Counted from the stretch's first letter, positions 9,519-18,314 are shown. The stretch is DNA of 64,000 nt from Paenibacillus polygoni (GCF_030263935.1 NZ_CP127162.1:1931501-1995500), one strand, 5' to 3'. Made by a program: numbers and translations. Notes: generated by a model from the letters alone, not told the origin.

Positions 9519-9968
9519 ATGGAAAGCGATCAACAGAAAGTCAATCAATATGGTATGCCTTCATTTCGAACGCGGGATCTCATTATACGCGATGATATTA
9601 TGAATAAGGCCAAAGAGCTCGCTGATTTAATTGGTACAAGCGAAGAAGTTCAACATTTCAAACAAGCTGAGATGAAAATTCAAGAACATGAGCGAATACA
9701 AGGGCTCATCCAAAAGATGAAAAAGAAACAGAAAGAAATTGTAGCTTTTGAGTCATTTCAGAATAAAGAAATGGTTGCTAAGATTGAAGCTGAGATCGAG
9801 CAACTGCAGGATGAGATTGATGGCATTCCGCTGGTCACTGAATTTCAACAAAGCCAGAGTGATATAAACTATTTATTACAGCTAGTGATGTCAGTCATCC
9901 ACGATACGGTCTCCGAGAAAGTAAACGTGGAGACAGGAACGGATGCACCTCCATCACGATGTGATTAA
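9519..9968 (+). CDS. ricA: RicA (YmcA) family regulator of RNA processing
   Basis: Member of the Com_YlbF family (PF06133). In Bacillus, RicA with RicF (YlbF) and RicT (YaaT) forms a complex that directs RNase Y cleavage and supports competence, sporulation and biofilm. The 149-residue protein is almost all helical, with the RTRDLIIRDDIMNKAKELADLI start and a heptad-like middle. A Cys lies at the penultimate residue; Fe-S cysteines are reported for the Bacillus complex, but I cannot say whether this one corresponds. Position right after miaB supports the RicA assignment. rny, its functional partner, is 6 kb upstream. Confidence 0.85.
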   Translation: MESDQQKVNQYGMPSFRTRDLIIRDDIMNKAKELADLIGTSEEVQHFKQAEMKIQEHERIQGLIQKMKKKQKEIVAFESFQNKEMVAKIEAEIEQLQDEIDGIPLVTEFQQSQSDINYLLQLVMSVIHDTVSEKVNVETGTDAPPSRCD

Positions 9969-9974
9969 TACAGT

Positions 9975-10005
9975 AGAGGGTGCGGAAAAGATTCCGTGCT
10001 CTTTT
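9975..10005 (+). terminator. Terminator after ricA
   Basis: Imperfect GAG..CGGAA / TTCCG..CTC hairpin followed by five T (10001-10005). Confidence 0.55.
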
Positions 10006-10082
10006 TCTGTATAGTTAATGACAAGAGCAGGCTTAGAATACAGGGTATTCTAAAGCACGAACAGCATGAGGGGAGTTACACA

Positions 10083-10487
10083 ATGAAGATAATCGAACAG
10101 ATGGTTCAAGATGCGGATGACCGCTTTTGGGGATTATTAGGCTGCAAGTTGATCCAAGCTTCAGAAGACAAAGTTACGGTTTCTATGATTGCGGAGAAAA
10201 AGCATACGAATTCTATGGGAATCATTCATGGAGGGGTCTTATCTTCGCTAATGGATCAAACCATGGGCATGATCGCGGTAGCTAAAAAACAAGCAGATAA
10301 CTGCGTAACTACGAATTTAAACGTTCATTATTTAGCACCAATGCATGAAGGGGAACTTTTGGTAACCGCTGAAGTGATTCACGAAGGGGGAAGAAGTTTA
10401 ACAACCAGAGCAGAAGTAAAAAACGCAGATGGAGTGTTGGGCTGTATGGCTACAGCTTCTTTCCGTTTAGTTATACCTAAAAAATAA
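10083..10487 (+). CDS. PaaI-type hot-dog thioesterase
   Basis: A 134-residue single hot-dog domain protein (4HBT/PaaI family) predicted to hydrolyse acyl-CoA thioesters. The family signature IIHGGVLSSLMDQTMG contains the HGG loop and catalytic Asp; TNLNVHYLAP and GRSLTTRAEV strands follow. Start ATG 10083 is preceded by GAGGGGAG; an in-frame upstream extension to 9996 overlaps the ricA terminator and is not used. The substrate is unknown. It is preceded by a terminator and followed by the NAD cluster with its own promoter, so it is probably monocistronic. Confidence 0.87.
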   Translation: MKIIEQMVQDADDRFWGLLGCKLIQASEDKVTVSMIAEKKHTNSMGIIHGGVLSSLMDQTMGMIAVAKKQADNCVTTNLNVHYLAPMHEGELLVTAEVIHEGGRSLTTRAEVKNADGVLGCMATASFRLVIPKK

Positions 10488-10525
10488 TGGAGCAAGCAGA
10501 TTAGCTTACCTTCATATGGATATGG

Positions 10526-10555
10526 TTGACAAACAGGATAATGATGTCATAATGA
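10526..10555 (+). promoter_or_regulatory. Promoter and possible operator of the NAD-salvage cluster
   Basis: TTGACA (10526-10531), 16-nt spacer, CATAAT (10548-10553). A palindrome TCATAATGA (10547-10555) covers the -10 and an ATGA/TCAT pair (10541-10550) overlaps it, suitable for repression by the adjacent regulator. The operator role is inferred. Confidence 0.5.
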
Positions 10556-10589
10556 AAATATCAAAATGAAATCATAGCGGTGATAATAG

Positions 10590-11387
10590 ATGAACGAAGA
10601 GATCAACGAATTTGCAGAAGACAATGATCCGGATCGTAAGCTTCCAAAAAAGAAGTATCGGACACCAGATGGTGTACCTGCTGACATTGTTATGTTTACA
10701 TTAACGAAGCGTGAGCGTAAGACGGTCACGAAGACTCTTCCGATCAGAGAACTCAAGGTGATGCTGATTAAACGTAAATCTTGGCCGTTTGCGGGAAAAT
10801 GGGCATTGCCAGGCGGATTCTGTCAAGAGAATGAATCGATTTACGATGCAGCAAAACGTGAACTTATGGAAGAGACCGGTGTAGATGGCGGACATTTGGA
10901 ATATCTTGGGGTATATAGTCAACCAGGAAGAGACCCGCGCGGTTGGATTATCTCCCATGCATTTTTTGCTCTCGTGGAAGAATGGATGCTTGAACATAGG
11001 CAAGCAACAGATGATGCAGAAGATGTAGGCCTATTTACCATTGAAGAAGCACTGCAAAAGTTGGAACTTGGCTTCGATCATCGAACGATCATAGAAGATG
11101 CCTATAGAAGAATACAAGAGCAGATGCTGCAAACAACGATTGCAAGGCAGTTTTTGCCGGGACATTTTACGTTAAGTGAGTTATATCAGGTTATTCAGAG
11201 TGTCGTTCCTGATTTTGAGGAGCCAAATTTCATTCGCAAAATTACTTCAACAAGAAGCCGTAAGGGAATCATTGAAGAAGTGAGAGATGAAGAGGGGAAT
11301 CCGCTTAGCTCGAATCAGTATTCGCAGCGTCCTGCGCAGCTCTACCGATTTACTGACCTAAGACCAAGATTATCTATTTATACGTAA
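10590..11387 (+). CDS. NUDIX domain / winged-helix protein, NrtR-like regulator
   Basis: A 265-residue fusion of an N-terminal NUDIX domain (about residues 30-170) and a C-terminal winged-helix domain (about 175-265), the architecture of NrtR, the ADP-ribose-responsive repressor of NAD synthesis. The NUDIX box is complete: G-x5-E-x7-REL-x-EE-x-GV within residues 81-104, so hydrolase activity on ADP-ribose is also possible, unlike in NrtR members that have lost it. The genes downstream, pncA and pncB, are typical NrtR targets, which supports the assignment. Start ATG 10590, weak ribosome site GGTGATA. Confidence 0.8.
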   Translation: MNEEINEFAEDNDPDRKLPKKKYRTPDGVPADIVMFTLTKRERKTVTKTLPIRELKVMLIKRKSWPFAGKWALPGGFCQENESIYDAAKRELMEETGVDGGHLEYLGVYSQPGRDPRGWIISHAFFALVEEWMLEHRQATDDAEDVGLFTIEEALQKLELGFDHRTIIEDAYRRIQEQMLQTTIARQFLPGHFTLSELYQVIQSVVPDFEEPNFIRKITSTRSRKGIIEEVRDEEGNPLSSNQYSQRPAQLYRFTDLRPRLSIYT

Positions 11388-11412
11388 AGAATAGAAATGA
11401 GGAGTGATAAGG

Positions 11413-11958
11413 ATGAAAGCTTTGATTGTCATTGACTACACAAATGATTTTGTGGAAGGTAATTTACCCGTAGGGGAACCCGCAATCGCGATTGAGGAAA
11501 AAGTTGTGGACATTACAAAACAGTTTATAAATCATCATGATTATGTGGTAATGGCTGTTGATTTGCATGATGAGAAAGATGACTTTCATCCTGAAACTTC
11601 GTTATTTCCACCCCATAATATTCGAAATACAACCGGAAGAGAACTATACGGCAAACTCGGCACATTATATGAAGACAATAAAGAATCCATTTATTATATG
11701 GATAAAACACGATACAGTGCCTTTGCGGGCACGGATCTTGAGATGAAACTGCGTGAACGCGGAATTACCGAAGTTCATTTGATTGGCGTGTGCACTGATA
11801 TTTGTGTACTTCATACCGCAGTTGATGCATACAACAAAGGTTTTTCCATCACAGTATATGAGGATGCTACTGCAAGCTTTAATGCAGAGGGTCATGTATG
11901 GGCACTTGGACATTTTAAGAATAGTCTCGGAGCAACTGTGAGGAAGCATACCGAGTAA
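11413..11958 (+). CDS. pncA: Nicotinamidase
   Basis: Isochorismatase-fold nicotinamidase converting nicotinamide to nicotinate for NAD salvage. The 181-residue protein resembles Bacillus YueJ/PncA, with the catalytic triad Asp8 (VIDYTNDF), Lys98 (DKTRYSAF) and Cys131 (GVCTDICVLHTA), and the metal-site region VDLHDEKDDFHPET. Start ATG 11413 follows GAGGAGTGA; a GTG at 11404 overlaps that ribosome site. It sits 25 bases after the regulator and 55 before pncB, so the three genes are probably one operon. Confidence 0.93.
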   Translation: MKALIVIDYTNDFVEGNLPVGEPAIAIEEKVVDITKQFINHHDYVVMAVDLHDEKDDFHPETSLFPPHNIRNTTGRELYGKLGTLYEDNKESIYYMDKTRYSAFAGTDLEMKLRERGITEVHLIGVCTDICVLHTAVDAYNKGFSITVYEDATASFNAEGHVWALGHFKNSLGATVRKHTE

Positions 11959-12013
11959 ATCATACCAATGAAATTGTTTGTGGCTTCACAAGAGGCCTGA
12001 GAGGATGAGACAG

Positions 12014-13459
12014 ATGCAAACCACAAGCCTGGCATTACATACGGATAAATATCAAATTAATATGATGTATGCGCATTGGGTGAATGGAACTCACAAACGC
12101 AAAGCCGTATTTGAGGCTTATTTCCGCAAGTTGCCTTTTAAAAATGGTTACGCCGTTTTTGCAGGACTTGAACGGATCGTACATTATATTAGTAACCTCA
12201 AGTTCACAATGGAGGACATTACGTATTTATCCAGCCAGGAGGAAAATTATGATCCAGCATTTCTTGAAGAATTGCTGCAGTTTACTTTCCAAGGCACGAT
12301 TTATGCAATGAAAGAAGGAGCACTCGTATTTCCGGATGAACCGCTAGTGCGCGTCGAAGGAAATATTATGGAAGCCCAGCTTGTTGAGACTGCGATCTTA
12401 AACTTTATGAACTATCAAACACTGATCGCTACCAAAGCTTCTCGAATTAAACAAGTTGCCGGCAACAATACATTACTAGAGTTTGGGACAAGAAGAGCAC
12501 AAGAAGCGGATGCGGCAATATGGGGAGCACGTGCTGCTTATGTAGCAGGTTTTGATGCGACGTCGAACATGCTTGCTGGAGAGCAGTTTGGTATTCCAAC
12601 AGCAGGTACGCATGCACATTCTTGGGTGCAAAGTTTTGAAAGTGAGCAGGAGGCATTTGATGCCTATGCTAAAGTAATGCCAGACCAGGTTACACTCCTC
12701 GTCGATACGTTTGATACCCTTGGAAGCGGTGTGCCTCATGCCATTGAGACAGCAAAGAAACTGGAAGCCCAAGGGAAGAAAATGAATGCGATTCGGCTCG
12801 ATAGCGGTGACCTTGCTTACCTATCTATTCAGGCAAGAAAAATGCTTGATGAAGCCGGTTTTCCATATGTTAAAATTGTGGCTTCTAATGATCTGGACGA
12901 ACACACCATCTTCAACCTAAAAGCTCAAGGAGCACAGATTGATACTTGGGGCGTAGGTACCCAGCTCATTACAGCAGCAGATCAGCCTTCCCTTGGCGGC
13001 GTCTATAAATTAGTAGAACGTGAAGTAGAAGAGGGCATGCAGCCGACAATCAAAATTTCTGCAAATCCCGAGAAGGTAACAACTCCCGGCAAAAAAGAAG
13101 TGTACCGGCTTGTAGACCCTAAAACGAAAAAAGCCATCGCTGATTATATCTGCTACCCTGATGATGAGCAGCCTAAGCAGAAAGAACCCTTGCAATTATT
13201 TAATCCTGTACATCCTTACATGAAAAAGACGATTAAAAATTACGATGTGGTTACTATGCTTGAGCCTATATTTGTGGAAGGTAAGAAAGTCTACGAACTT
13301 CCTACACTAGAACAAATTCGCGAATATCACCGGGAGCAAATTAATATGTTCTGGCCGGAATACTTGCGTAAGCTGAATCCGGAAATCTACCGGGTGAACA
13401 TTAGCCCAGCTGCTTGGAATTTAAAACAAAAAATGATTGCGGACTATATCCATTCCTAA
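12014..13459 (+). CDS. pncB: Nicotinate phosphoribosyltransferase
   Basis: Converts nicotinate, PRPP and ATP to nicotinate mononucleotide, the product step after PncA. The 481 residues align with Bacillus YueK/PncB throughout: LHTDKYQINMMYAHW, the phosphorylated-His region LEFGTRRAQEADAA with SGTHAHSW-like AGTHAHSW, NAIRLDSGDLAYLS and TPGKKEVYR. I prefer ATG 12014 over ATG 12005 because the ribosome site GAGAGG abuts the latter and lies 9 nt before the former. It closes the NAD salvage operon. Confidence 0.94.
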   Translation: MQTTSLALHTDKYQINMMYAHWVNGTHKRKAVFEAYFRKLPFKNGYAVFAGLERIVHYISNLKFTMEDITYLSSQEENYDPAFLEELLQFTFQGTIYAMKEGALVFPDEPLVRVEGNIMEAQLVETAILNFMNYQTLIATKASRIKQVAGNNTLLEFGTRRAQEADAAIWGARAAYVAGFDATSNMLAGEQFGIPTAGTHAHSWVQSFESEQEAFDAYAKVMPDQVTLLVDTFDTLGSGVPHAIETAKKLEAQGKKMNAIRLDSGDLAYLSIQARKMLDEAGFPYVKIVASNDLDEHTIFNLKAQGAQIDTWGVGTQLITAADQPSLGGVYKLVEREVEEGMQPTIKISANPEKVTTPGKKEVYRLVDPKTKKAIADYICYPDDEQPKQKEPLQLFNPVHPYMKKTIKNYDVVTMLEPIFVEGKKVYELPTLEQIREYHREQINMFWPEYLRKLNPEIYRVNISPAAWNLKQKMIADYIHS

Positions 13460-13544
13460 ATAAGTCTTACTAAATCATTCTTAGATGAATCGATTTCAAT
13501 GAATTTTGATATGATTCAAGTGAAATTAATTTATGAAAAAGGTC

Positions 13545-13571
13545 AAAGGTCGCCGTAAAGGCGGCCTTTTT
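13545..13571 (+). terminator. pncB terminator
   Basis: AAAGGTCGCC/GGCGGCCTTT stem with a GTAAA loop and a T run to 13571. Confidence 0.85.
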
Positions 13572-13847
13572 CAATTGAAGAACACTCTGTGAATTTTACC
13601 CGGGAAATATTCACTTCATTTCTCTGAATCATTATTTCTCGGGAAAGCGCACCAGCTGGCATTTCTCGTCAAAATACTATGGACTTAGTCCTAGAGAAGT
13701 AGAATTCTGTCCCTGCGTTTCTCACCTTATATATAGGGTAATTTTATTAAATATTTTTGTTATATAACTCATGGAAAATGATAGTAAGTTATGCAACAAT
13801 GGTGCAAGTATGAGATGGGTAAATAGATCAAGAGGAGAGATGAAGAA
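13572..13847. other. Intergenic region before the MDR reductase
   Basis: No gene, RNA family or convincing promoter was recognised. Short inverted repeats occur (GGACTTAGTCC near 13680, TGCA..TGCA near 13790), with an AT-rich stretch at 13738-13770 that probably contains the promoter of the next gene. Confidence 0.3.
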
Positions 13848-14858
13848 ATGGGCGAAGTAAACAAACAGACGTTTCAAGCATATATGGTTCGTAAGGATGA
13901 CAATGGGTTTCGGGCAGGACTGGAAACCGTCACATTAGCTGACTTACCTGAGGCAGATGTTACCGTTAAAGTAGAGTACTCCAGTGTCAATTATAAAGAT
14001 GGACTAGCTAGCATAGAAGAAGGAAAAGTCGTTCGTGGATATCCGGTTATTCCAGGGATCGATCTCGCAGGGACTGTTACTCAGTCATCGGACGATAGAT
14101 TCAAAAAAGGAGATAAGGTACTCGCCACAGGTTATGAACTGGGTGTGAAACACTTTGGCGGTTATAGTCCTTATGCGAAAGTGCCTGGAGATTGGCTGGT
14201 ACCTCTTCCTGAGGGTTTAACAACGAAAGAAGCGATGGCGATTGGTACAGCAGGATTTACGGCAGCGATGTCAGTAGAGAGTCTCCTGCGGACAGGTATA
14301 AACCAAAATTCCGGTCCGGTTCTTGTAGCTGGTGCGAGCGGGGGTGTTGGAAGTATGGCAATTTCCATTCTGTCAGCCCTTGGCTTTGAAGTAACCGCAA
14401 GTACAGGGAAGAAAGAACAGGAAGAGGAACTACTTCAGAAGCTTGGAGCAACGCAGGTAATTACGCGAGAAGAAGCTTATGAGACGGGAAAAGGTCCTCT
14501 ATCAGCCGAACGTTATGCAGGGGTAGTCGATCCTGTAGGAGGCAAAATGCTGCAGAGTGTGCTTGGATCTGTGAAATACGGGGGAGGCGTGGCTCTCTCT
14601 GGTATGACAGGCGGTTATCAGTTTGAATCCAGTGTCATTCCATTTATTTTACGCGGGGTACAGCTCATCGGTATTGATTCTGTATATTGCCCAGCTGATC
14701 GACGTGCTCAGCTTTGGAAACATCTTGGTAAAGAATGGAAACCCAAATCGGCGCTGCAACTGGGTGTAAATGAAATATCGCTGCAAGAATTGCCTGCCAC
14801 ATTAAATCGAATCTTGGATGGCAAAGCGGTAGGACGTACTGTTGTGAAGTTGTCATAG
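13848..14858 (+). CDS. YhdH/YhfP-family quinone (acryloyl-CoA type) oxidoreductase
   Basis: A zinc-less medium-chain dehydrogenase/reductase of the YhdH/YhfP subgroup, NADPH-dependent; AcuI-type members reduce acryloyl-CoA. The 336-residue protein has the SSVNYKDGLA motif, PGIDLAGTV, the NADPH loop VAGASGGVGSMA (about residues 164-175), and the DPVGG and GTAGFTA blocks. Start ATG 13848 follows GAGGAGAG. It is a single-gene unit ending in a strong terminator; the actual substrate cannot be told from sequence. Confidence 0.88.
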   Translation: MGEVNKQTFQAYMVRKDDNGFRAGLETVTLADLPEADVTVKVEYSSVNYKDGLASIEEGKVVRGYPVIPGIDLAGTVTQSSDDRFKKGDKVLATGYELGVKHFGGYSPYAKVPGDWLVPLPEGLTTKEAMAIGTAGFTAAMSVESLLRTGINQNSGPVLVAGASGGVGSMAISILSALGFEVTASTGKKEQEEELLQKLGATQVITREEAYETGKGPLSAERYAGVVDPVGGKMLQSVLGSVKYGGGVALSGMTGGYQFESSVIPFILRGVQLIGIDSVYCPADRRAQLWKHLGKEWKPKSALQLGVNEISLQELPATLNRILDGKAVGRTVVKLS

Positions 14859-14941
14859 ATGTCATAGAATAAGAAGATTAACAGAGTACGATAAAAAAGA
14901 GATATACAAGTGAGCTAAGCTCGCTTCTACATCTAGTAAAC

Positions 14942-14981
14942 AAACAAGGCAACGGATGCTAGCGACAGTTGCCTTGTTTTT
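14942..14981 (+). terminator. Terminator after the MDR reductase
   Basis: A 12-bp perfect stem AAACAAGGCAAC/GTTGCCTTGTTT, 14-nt loop and trailing T. It also faces the convergent moaB. Confidence 0.88.
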
Positions 14982-14983
14982 AT

Positions 14984-15058
14984 ATTTTAATTCGTTAACT
15001 GCTTATATATTTCAAATCATTAACTATTCCTGTATTTAAATTTGTTAACTATTTTTAT
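14984..15058. repeat. Three 25-bp tandem repeats across the moaB stop codon
   Basis: Three consecutive 25-bp imperfect units (14984-15008, 15009-15033, 15034-15058) each carry TTAACT at the same phase (14995, 15020, 15045). The third unit encodes the last codons and stop of moaB on the minus strand. The role is unknown; replication slippage is the simplest origin. Confidence 0.75.
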
Positions 15059-15560
15059 ATATCTCTCGCATAATATGACGCAATTCTGGAGCAATAATTC
15101 GGGTAATGGCGAGCTTGACTGCACCTCTCGACCCTGGCATAGAAAATACAGCTTTCGAACCGATTGTACCCGCAACCGCTCTGCTTAGAATAGCAGCTGT
15201 GCCGATATCCTCAGTAAAACTAAGGTATCGGAATATTTCCCCGAATCCGGGAAGTTCCTTGTCGAGCAAAGAGTGTACTGCTTCGTACGTATTGTCACGC
15301 GGTGAAATTCCCGTTCCCCCAGTTAATAAGATAGCTTCGATATCATCTCTCATTACCGCTTGATGAATCACGGACTGTATAGTAGCCGTCTCATCCGGGA
15401 TAATGATATAATCGACAACAGCGTAGCCGTTTGTAAGAAGAAGTTCCTGCATGAGCTGTCCGCCGGTATCTGTATCTAAGGTACGCGTATCCGATACCGT
15501 AATGACCATACAGTTTACACTCGATGGCGCCTCCTGTTTGTGCTCTTCGACAGAATTCAT
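15045..15560 (-). CDS. moaB: Molybdenum cofactor biosynthesis protein B
   Basis: MoaB/MogA-family protein that adenylates molybdopterin or acts late in molybdenum cofactor synthesis. The 171-residue protein has the signature TVSDTRTLDTDTGG, LTGGTGISPRDNTYEAV and FSMPGSRGAVKLA. Start ATG 15560 lies 10 nt after GGAGG; a TTG at 15569 is too close to that ribosome site. The final codons fall inside a 25-bp tandem repeat. No other moa/moe genes are in the window, so it is an isolated member of the pathway here. Confidence 0.93.
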   Translation of the reverse strand: MNSVEEHKQEAPSSVNCMVITVSDTRTLDTDTGGQLMQELLLTNGYAVVDYIIIPDETATIQSVIHQAVMRDDIEAILLTGGTGISPRDNTYEAVHSLLDKELPGFGEIFRYLSFTEDIGTAAILSRAVAGTIGSKAVFSMPGSRGAVKLAITRIIAPELRHIMREIYKNS

Positions 15561-15744
15561 AAAGATCAATCCTCCAAATTCAAGATATGAATCTACTTTA
15601 GACGATTACTTCATCAGACGCAAACGAAGCGAATATTTGTCCGTATTACAAAGAGAGAAGAAGCAGCTACTTAGTGATTAACAAGAAAATGATTTACTCT
15701 ATGAGTAAAAAGAGAATGCACCAGATGGGAAGGAAGTAGGAAAG

Positions 15745-16755
15745 ATGATATCCGAGCTAACAACGAATAATAAGACCATACCTGTATATATTTTATCTGG
15801 GTTTTTAGGAAGTGGAAAAACAACATTACTCGTGAAGCTGCTTGCGTATTGGAAAAGTAAAGGGATGACCCCTGCCGTTGTAATGAATGAGCTGGGGGAG
15901 GTTAACCTAGACGGTGAAATCATTGGCAAAGATGTAAGCATGGCTGAAATACTCGGAGGATGTATTTGTTGTTCTGTACGGGGTGACCTTGCTCCACAGC
16001 TCGTGGAGTTGGTACAGATTTCATCTCCCGATGTGATTGTGATTGAAGCAACGGGAGCCGCGAATCCCGTAGAAATTTTAGACGGGATTGCAGATACGTC
16101 CTTATATGTGAAACTTCAGATCCGGGAATTAATCTCTGTTGTAGACAGTATTCACTTGCTCGATACGTACAGGAAGCAGAAGGGAAAAACGTTCCGATTG
16201 ATGCAAGAGCAGATTCGCGCTGCTTCTCAATTGCTGCTGAACAAAATTGACCTTGTCACGGAAGAGGAACGTCAGGAGCTGGTAGAATGTTTACGCAGGT
16301 GGAATCCGCATGCTGAGATTCATCTAACGAACTACTGTGCCACTCCCCCTACTGCGATCTTAAGAGAGAATGAACTCCCTGGAGTGTCTGCCGATCACCG
16401 TTCTGTATCTGCAGAAGAGGAGAATCATGAGAGTTCAGAATCTAATCGCACTCATTCACATGATCATGTAATGGCCTATACGCATTATTTCTCAAAACCC
16501 ATTAATAGTGTACAGTTCGAGTCATGGCTAAAGCAGTTGCCAAGAGATATTTACCGTGCAAAAGGAATTGTTACTTTTTCGGATACCAACAGTCGATTTT
16601 TGTTCCAGTTCGCTTATCGCGAAGCCGACTTCACGAAGCTTCGAAGCAGCGATCGTTTAGAAGATGTAGGTGTTTTTATCGGAGAACATTTCTCAAAAAC
16701 AGAGATAGAGCAGTCATTACGGCAGCTGGAAACGAATGAAGAAACCGCGGAATGA
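15745..16755 (+). CDS. COG0523 (CobW/YjiA-family) metal-chaperone GTPase
   Basis: A G3E-family P-loop GTPase thought to deliver metal ions to client proteins. The 336-residue protein has Walker A GFLGSGKTT (about residues 19-27), the metal-binding CxCC motif in GGCICCSVRGDL, the guanine motif NKIDL, a linker with an HSHDH cluster, and the C-terminal CobW_C domain. Start ATG 15745. Subfamily (Zn, Co, Ni or other) is not certain, as no Zur or cob genes are adjacent. The next gene is an 11-Cys helical protein, which may be a partner. Confidence 0.9.
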   Translation: MISELTTNNKTIPVYILSGFLGSGKTTLLVKLLAYWKSKGMTPAVVMNELGEVNLDGEIIGKDVSMAEILGGCICCSVRGDLAPQLVELVQISSPDVIVIEATGAANPVEILDGIADTSLYVKLQIRELISVVDSIHLLDTYRKQKGKTFRLMQEQIRAASQLLLNKIDLVTEEERQELVECLRRWNPHAEIHLTNYCATPPTAILRENELPGVSADHRSVSAEEENHESSESNRTHSHDHVMAYTHYFSKPINSVQFESWLKQLPRDIYRAKGIVTFSDTNSRFLFQFAYREADFTKLRSSDRLEDVGVFIGEHFSKTEIEQSLRQLETNEETAE

Positions 16756-16866
16756 AAAATATAACATAAAAAGTCGAATCATAAGTATTGTCATTGCATA
16801 TTGATTAGCGTATCCGTTCTTCGGGTAATAGAAGAACAAATAGCGAATACACGGAGGTATATCATA

Positions 16867-17214
16867 ATGACATTGACAAACTTAGAGATTGAAAAACAAA
16901 CCAAAATTGCAGCATGTATTGAAGCAATGAACGCGTGTAATAAATGCTATGTATCCAGCTTAAAAGAATATGATTTAGCTTCCCTATGTGAAAGCATGAA
17001 ATATAATAAAGAAGCAGCGGAAATCTGCAGTTTTGCAGCAGCAGCGCTTAGCCGTGGAACGGTATTCGAACAAGAGATTTTGGCTCTTGTCGTAAAAGCT
17101 TGTGAGCAATGTGCCAATGAAAGCGAGAAATTTGAACATACACATTGCCAAAGCAGTGCAGAAGCATGCCGCCGATGTGCAGAGATCTGCTCGACAGTGA
17201 GCATAGCTGTATGA
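16867..17214 (+). CDS. Cys-rich four-helix-bundle protein (DUF326, copper-storage Csp-like)
   Basis: A 115-residue, wholly helical protein with 11 cysteines (17, 24, 27, 41, 54, 79, 82, 94, 101, 104, 108), mostly spaced as CxxC or CxxxC on helix faces, as in the DUF326 / Csp3 cytosolic copper-storage proteins. No signal peptide is present. Start ATG 16867 follows CGGAGG; the frame extends upstream to 16801 but without a ribosome site. It lies 111 bases after the metal-chaperone GTPase in the same direction, suggesting a metal-handling pair. A strong terminator follows. Confidence 0.82.
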   Translation: MTLTNLEIEKQTKIAACIEAMNACNKCYVSSLKEYDLASLCESMKYNKEAAEICSFAAAALSRGTVFEQEILALVVKACEQCANESEKFEHTHCQSSAEACRRCAEICSTVSIAV

Positions 17215-17250
17215 TGTGTTGTTTCCTTTAATATGTGAGCACGGAAGAGA

Positions 17251-17291
17251 AAAAGCAGAAGAAGGAGTCAGATCCTTATTCTGCTTTTTTT
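17251..17291 (+). terminator. Terminator after the Cys-rich protein
   Basis: AAAAGCAGAA/TTCTGCTTTT stem with an inner GGA/TCC arm and a run of seven T. Confidence 0.85.
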
Positions 17292-17393
17292 GTGGGTTTC
17301 TGTGAAATTTTACTATCCGTTTATATTTAATTACTATAAACTTGTCTCTAACATAACTTAAAGACGTAGGAACTAGGAAAGGAATTCGCTGTC

Positions 17394-18224
17394 ATGTGGG
17401 AAGAAACCTATGTTGAGACAAGCAGAGGAAGATTCGAGTATTTTATCTGTGGAGAAGGAGAACCAATAGCAGTTACGCATTTCTATATGGCTTTTGATGA
17501 TCGCGGAAATTTGTTTGCGAGTCCATTTACAGAACGATATAAGGTGTATTTGATAAATGTAAGGGGAGCGGGGAAATCAGCTGAAGTTGAAAACGATAGC
17601 CAATTAAGTTTAAAAGAAATGGTTAAAGATTTAGAAGCGATTAGAGAAGCGTTAGGATTTGAAAAATGGTCTTTTGCAGGTCATTCAACGGGAGGAATGC
17701 TTGCACTACAATATGCCATTGAAGCACCCCATTCGCTGATAAAAGTAATCGCTGGATGTACCGCTGCAAGTAACGAATACGCTAGCCATCCAAGAAGCAT
17801 GTACTGTTCAAAAAACGAGAATTTTCAGCGGATTATTGAAATTATGGAGTTACTTAACAACCCAAATACTTTACAAGAAGAACGTAAAAAATTGAACTAC
17901 GAATGGGCTTTAATGTCGTATCATTCCGAGGAAAAACTAAAGCAAGCATTAACACTTCCAAATAGTGGACGAATTATTGGGAGAAGTCTTGATTATTTTA
18001 GAAAAGTAGAAGTTAAAAACTTTGACCTGCGTGAACAATTAAAAGAGGTACATATTCCGGTCTATGTGTTTGCAGGAAAATTTGATGCACAATGTCCGGT
18101 TGAATATGGTATTGAAATAGCAACATTAATACCTGATGCTAAATTGACGATTTTTAAAAACTCAAATCATAATCCATTCATAGAGGAAGAAGAAATATTC
18201 AAAGATTTCGTGAAATTAACATGA
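17394..18224 (+). CDS. Alpha/beta hydrolase (proline iminopeptidase-like)
   Basis: A 276-residue alpha/beta-hydrolase. The nucleophile elbow GHSTGG places the catalytic Ser at residue 98; the acid is likely the Asp in FAGKFDAQCP and the base the His in NSNHNPF. NVRGAGKSA resembles the oxyanion-loop region of prolyl iminopeptidases and related aminoacyl hydrolases, but the substrate is not predictable. Start ATG 17394, ribosome site GGAAAGGA. A short minus-strand remnant and the T-box leader follow, so it is probably monocistronic. Confidence 0.85.
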   Translation: MWEETYVETSRGRFEYFICGEGEPIAVTHFYMAFDDRGNLFASPFTERYKVYLINVRGAGKSAEVENDSQLSLKEMVKDLEAIREALGFEKWSFAGHSTGGMLALQYAIEAPHSLIKVIAGCTAASNEYASHPRSMYCSKNENFQRIIEIMELLNNPNTLQEERKKLNYEWALMSYHSEEKLKQALTLPNSGRIIGRSLDYFRKVEVKNFDLREQLKEVHIPVYVFAGKFDAQCPVEYGIEIATLIPDAKLTIFKNSNHNPFIEEEEIFKDFVKLT

Positions 18225-18314
18225 TTATCCGGTTGATGACCATTTTACTTCGCCAAAGCAACAACCATTGAGGCAATAGAGCCCATAGCAAAAAAAATAA
18301 TTCCTCAAAAAAAG

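Noticed and set aside
18230..18290. Minus-strand reading MGSIASMVVALAK
   Set aside because: Only 12 codons, no upstream context; at most a relic of a deleted gene.
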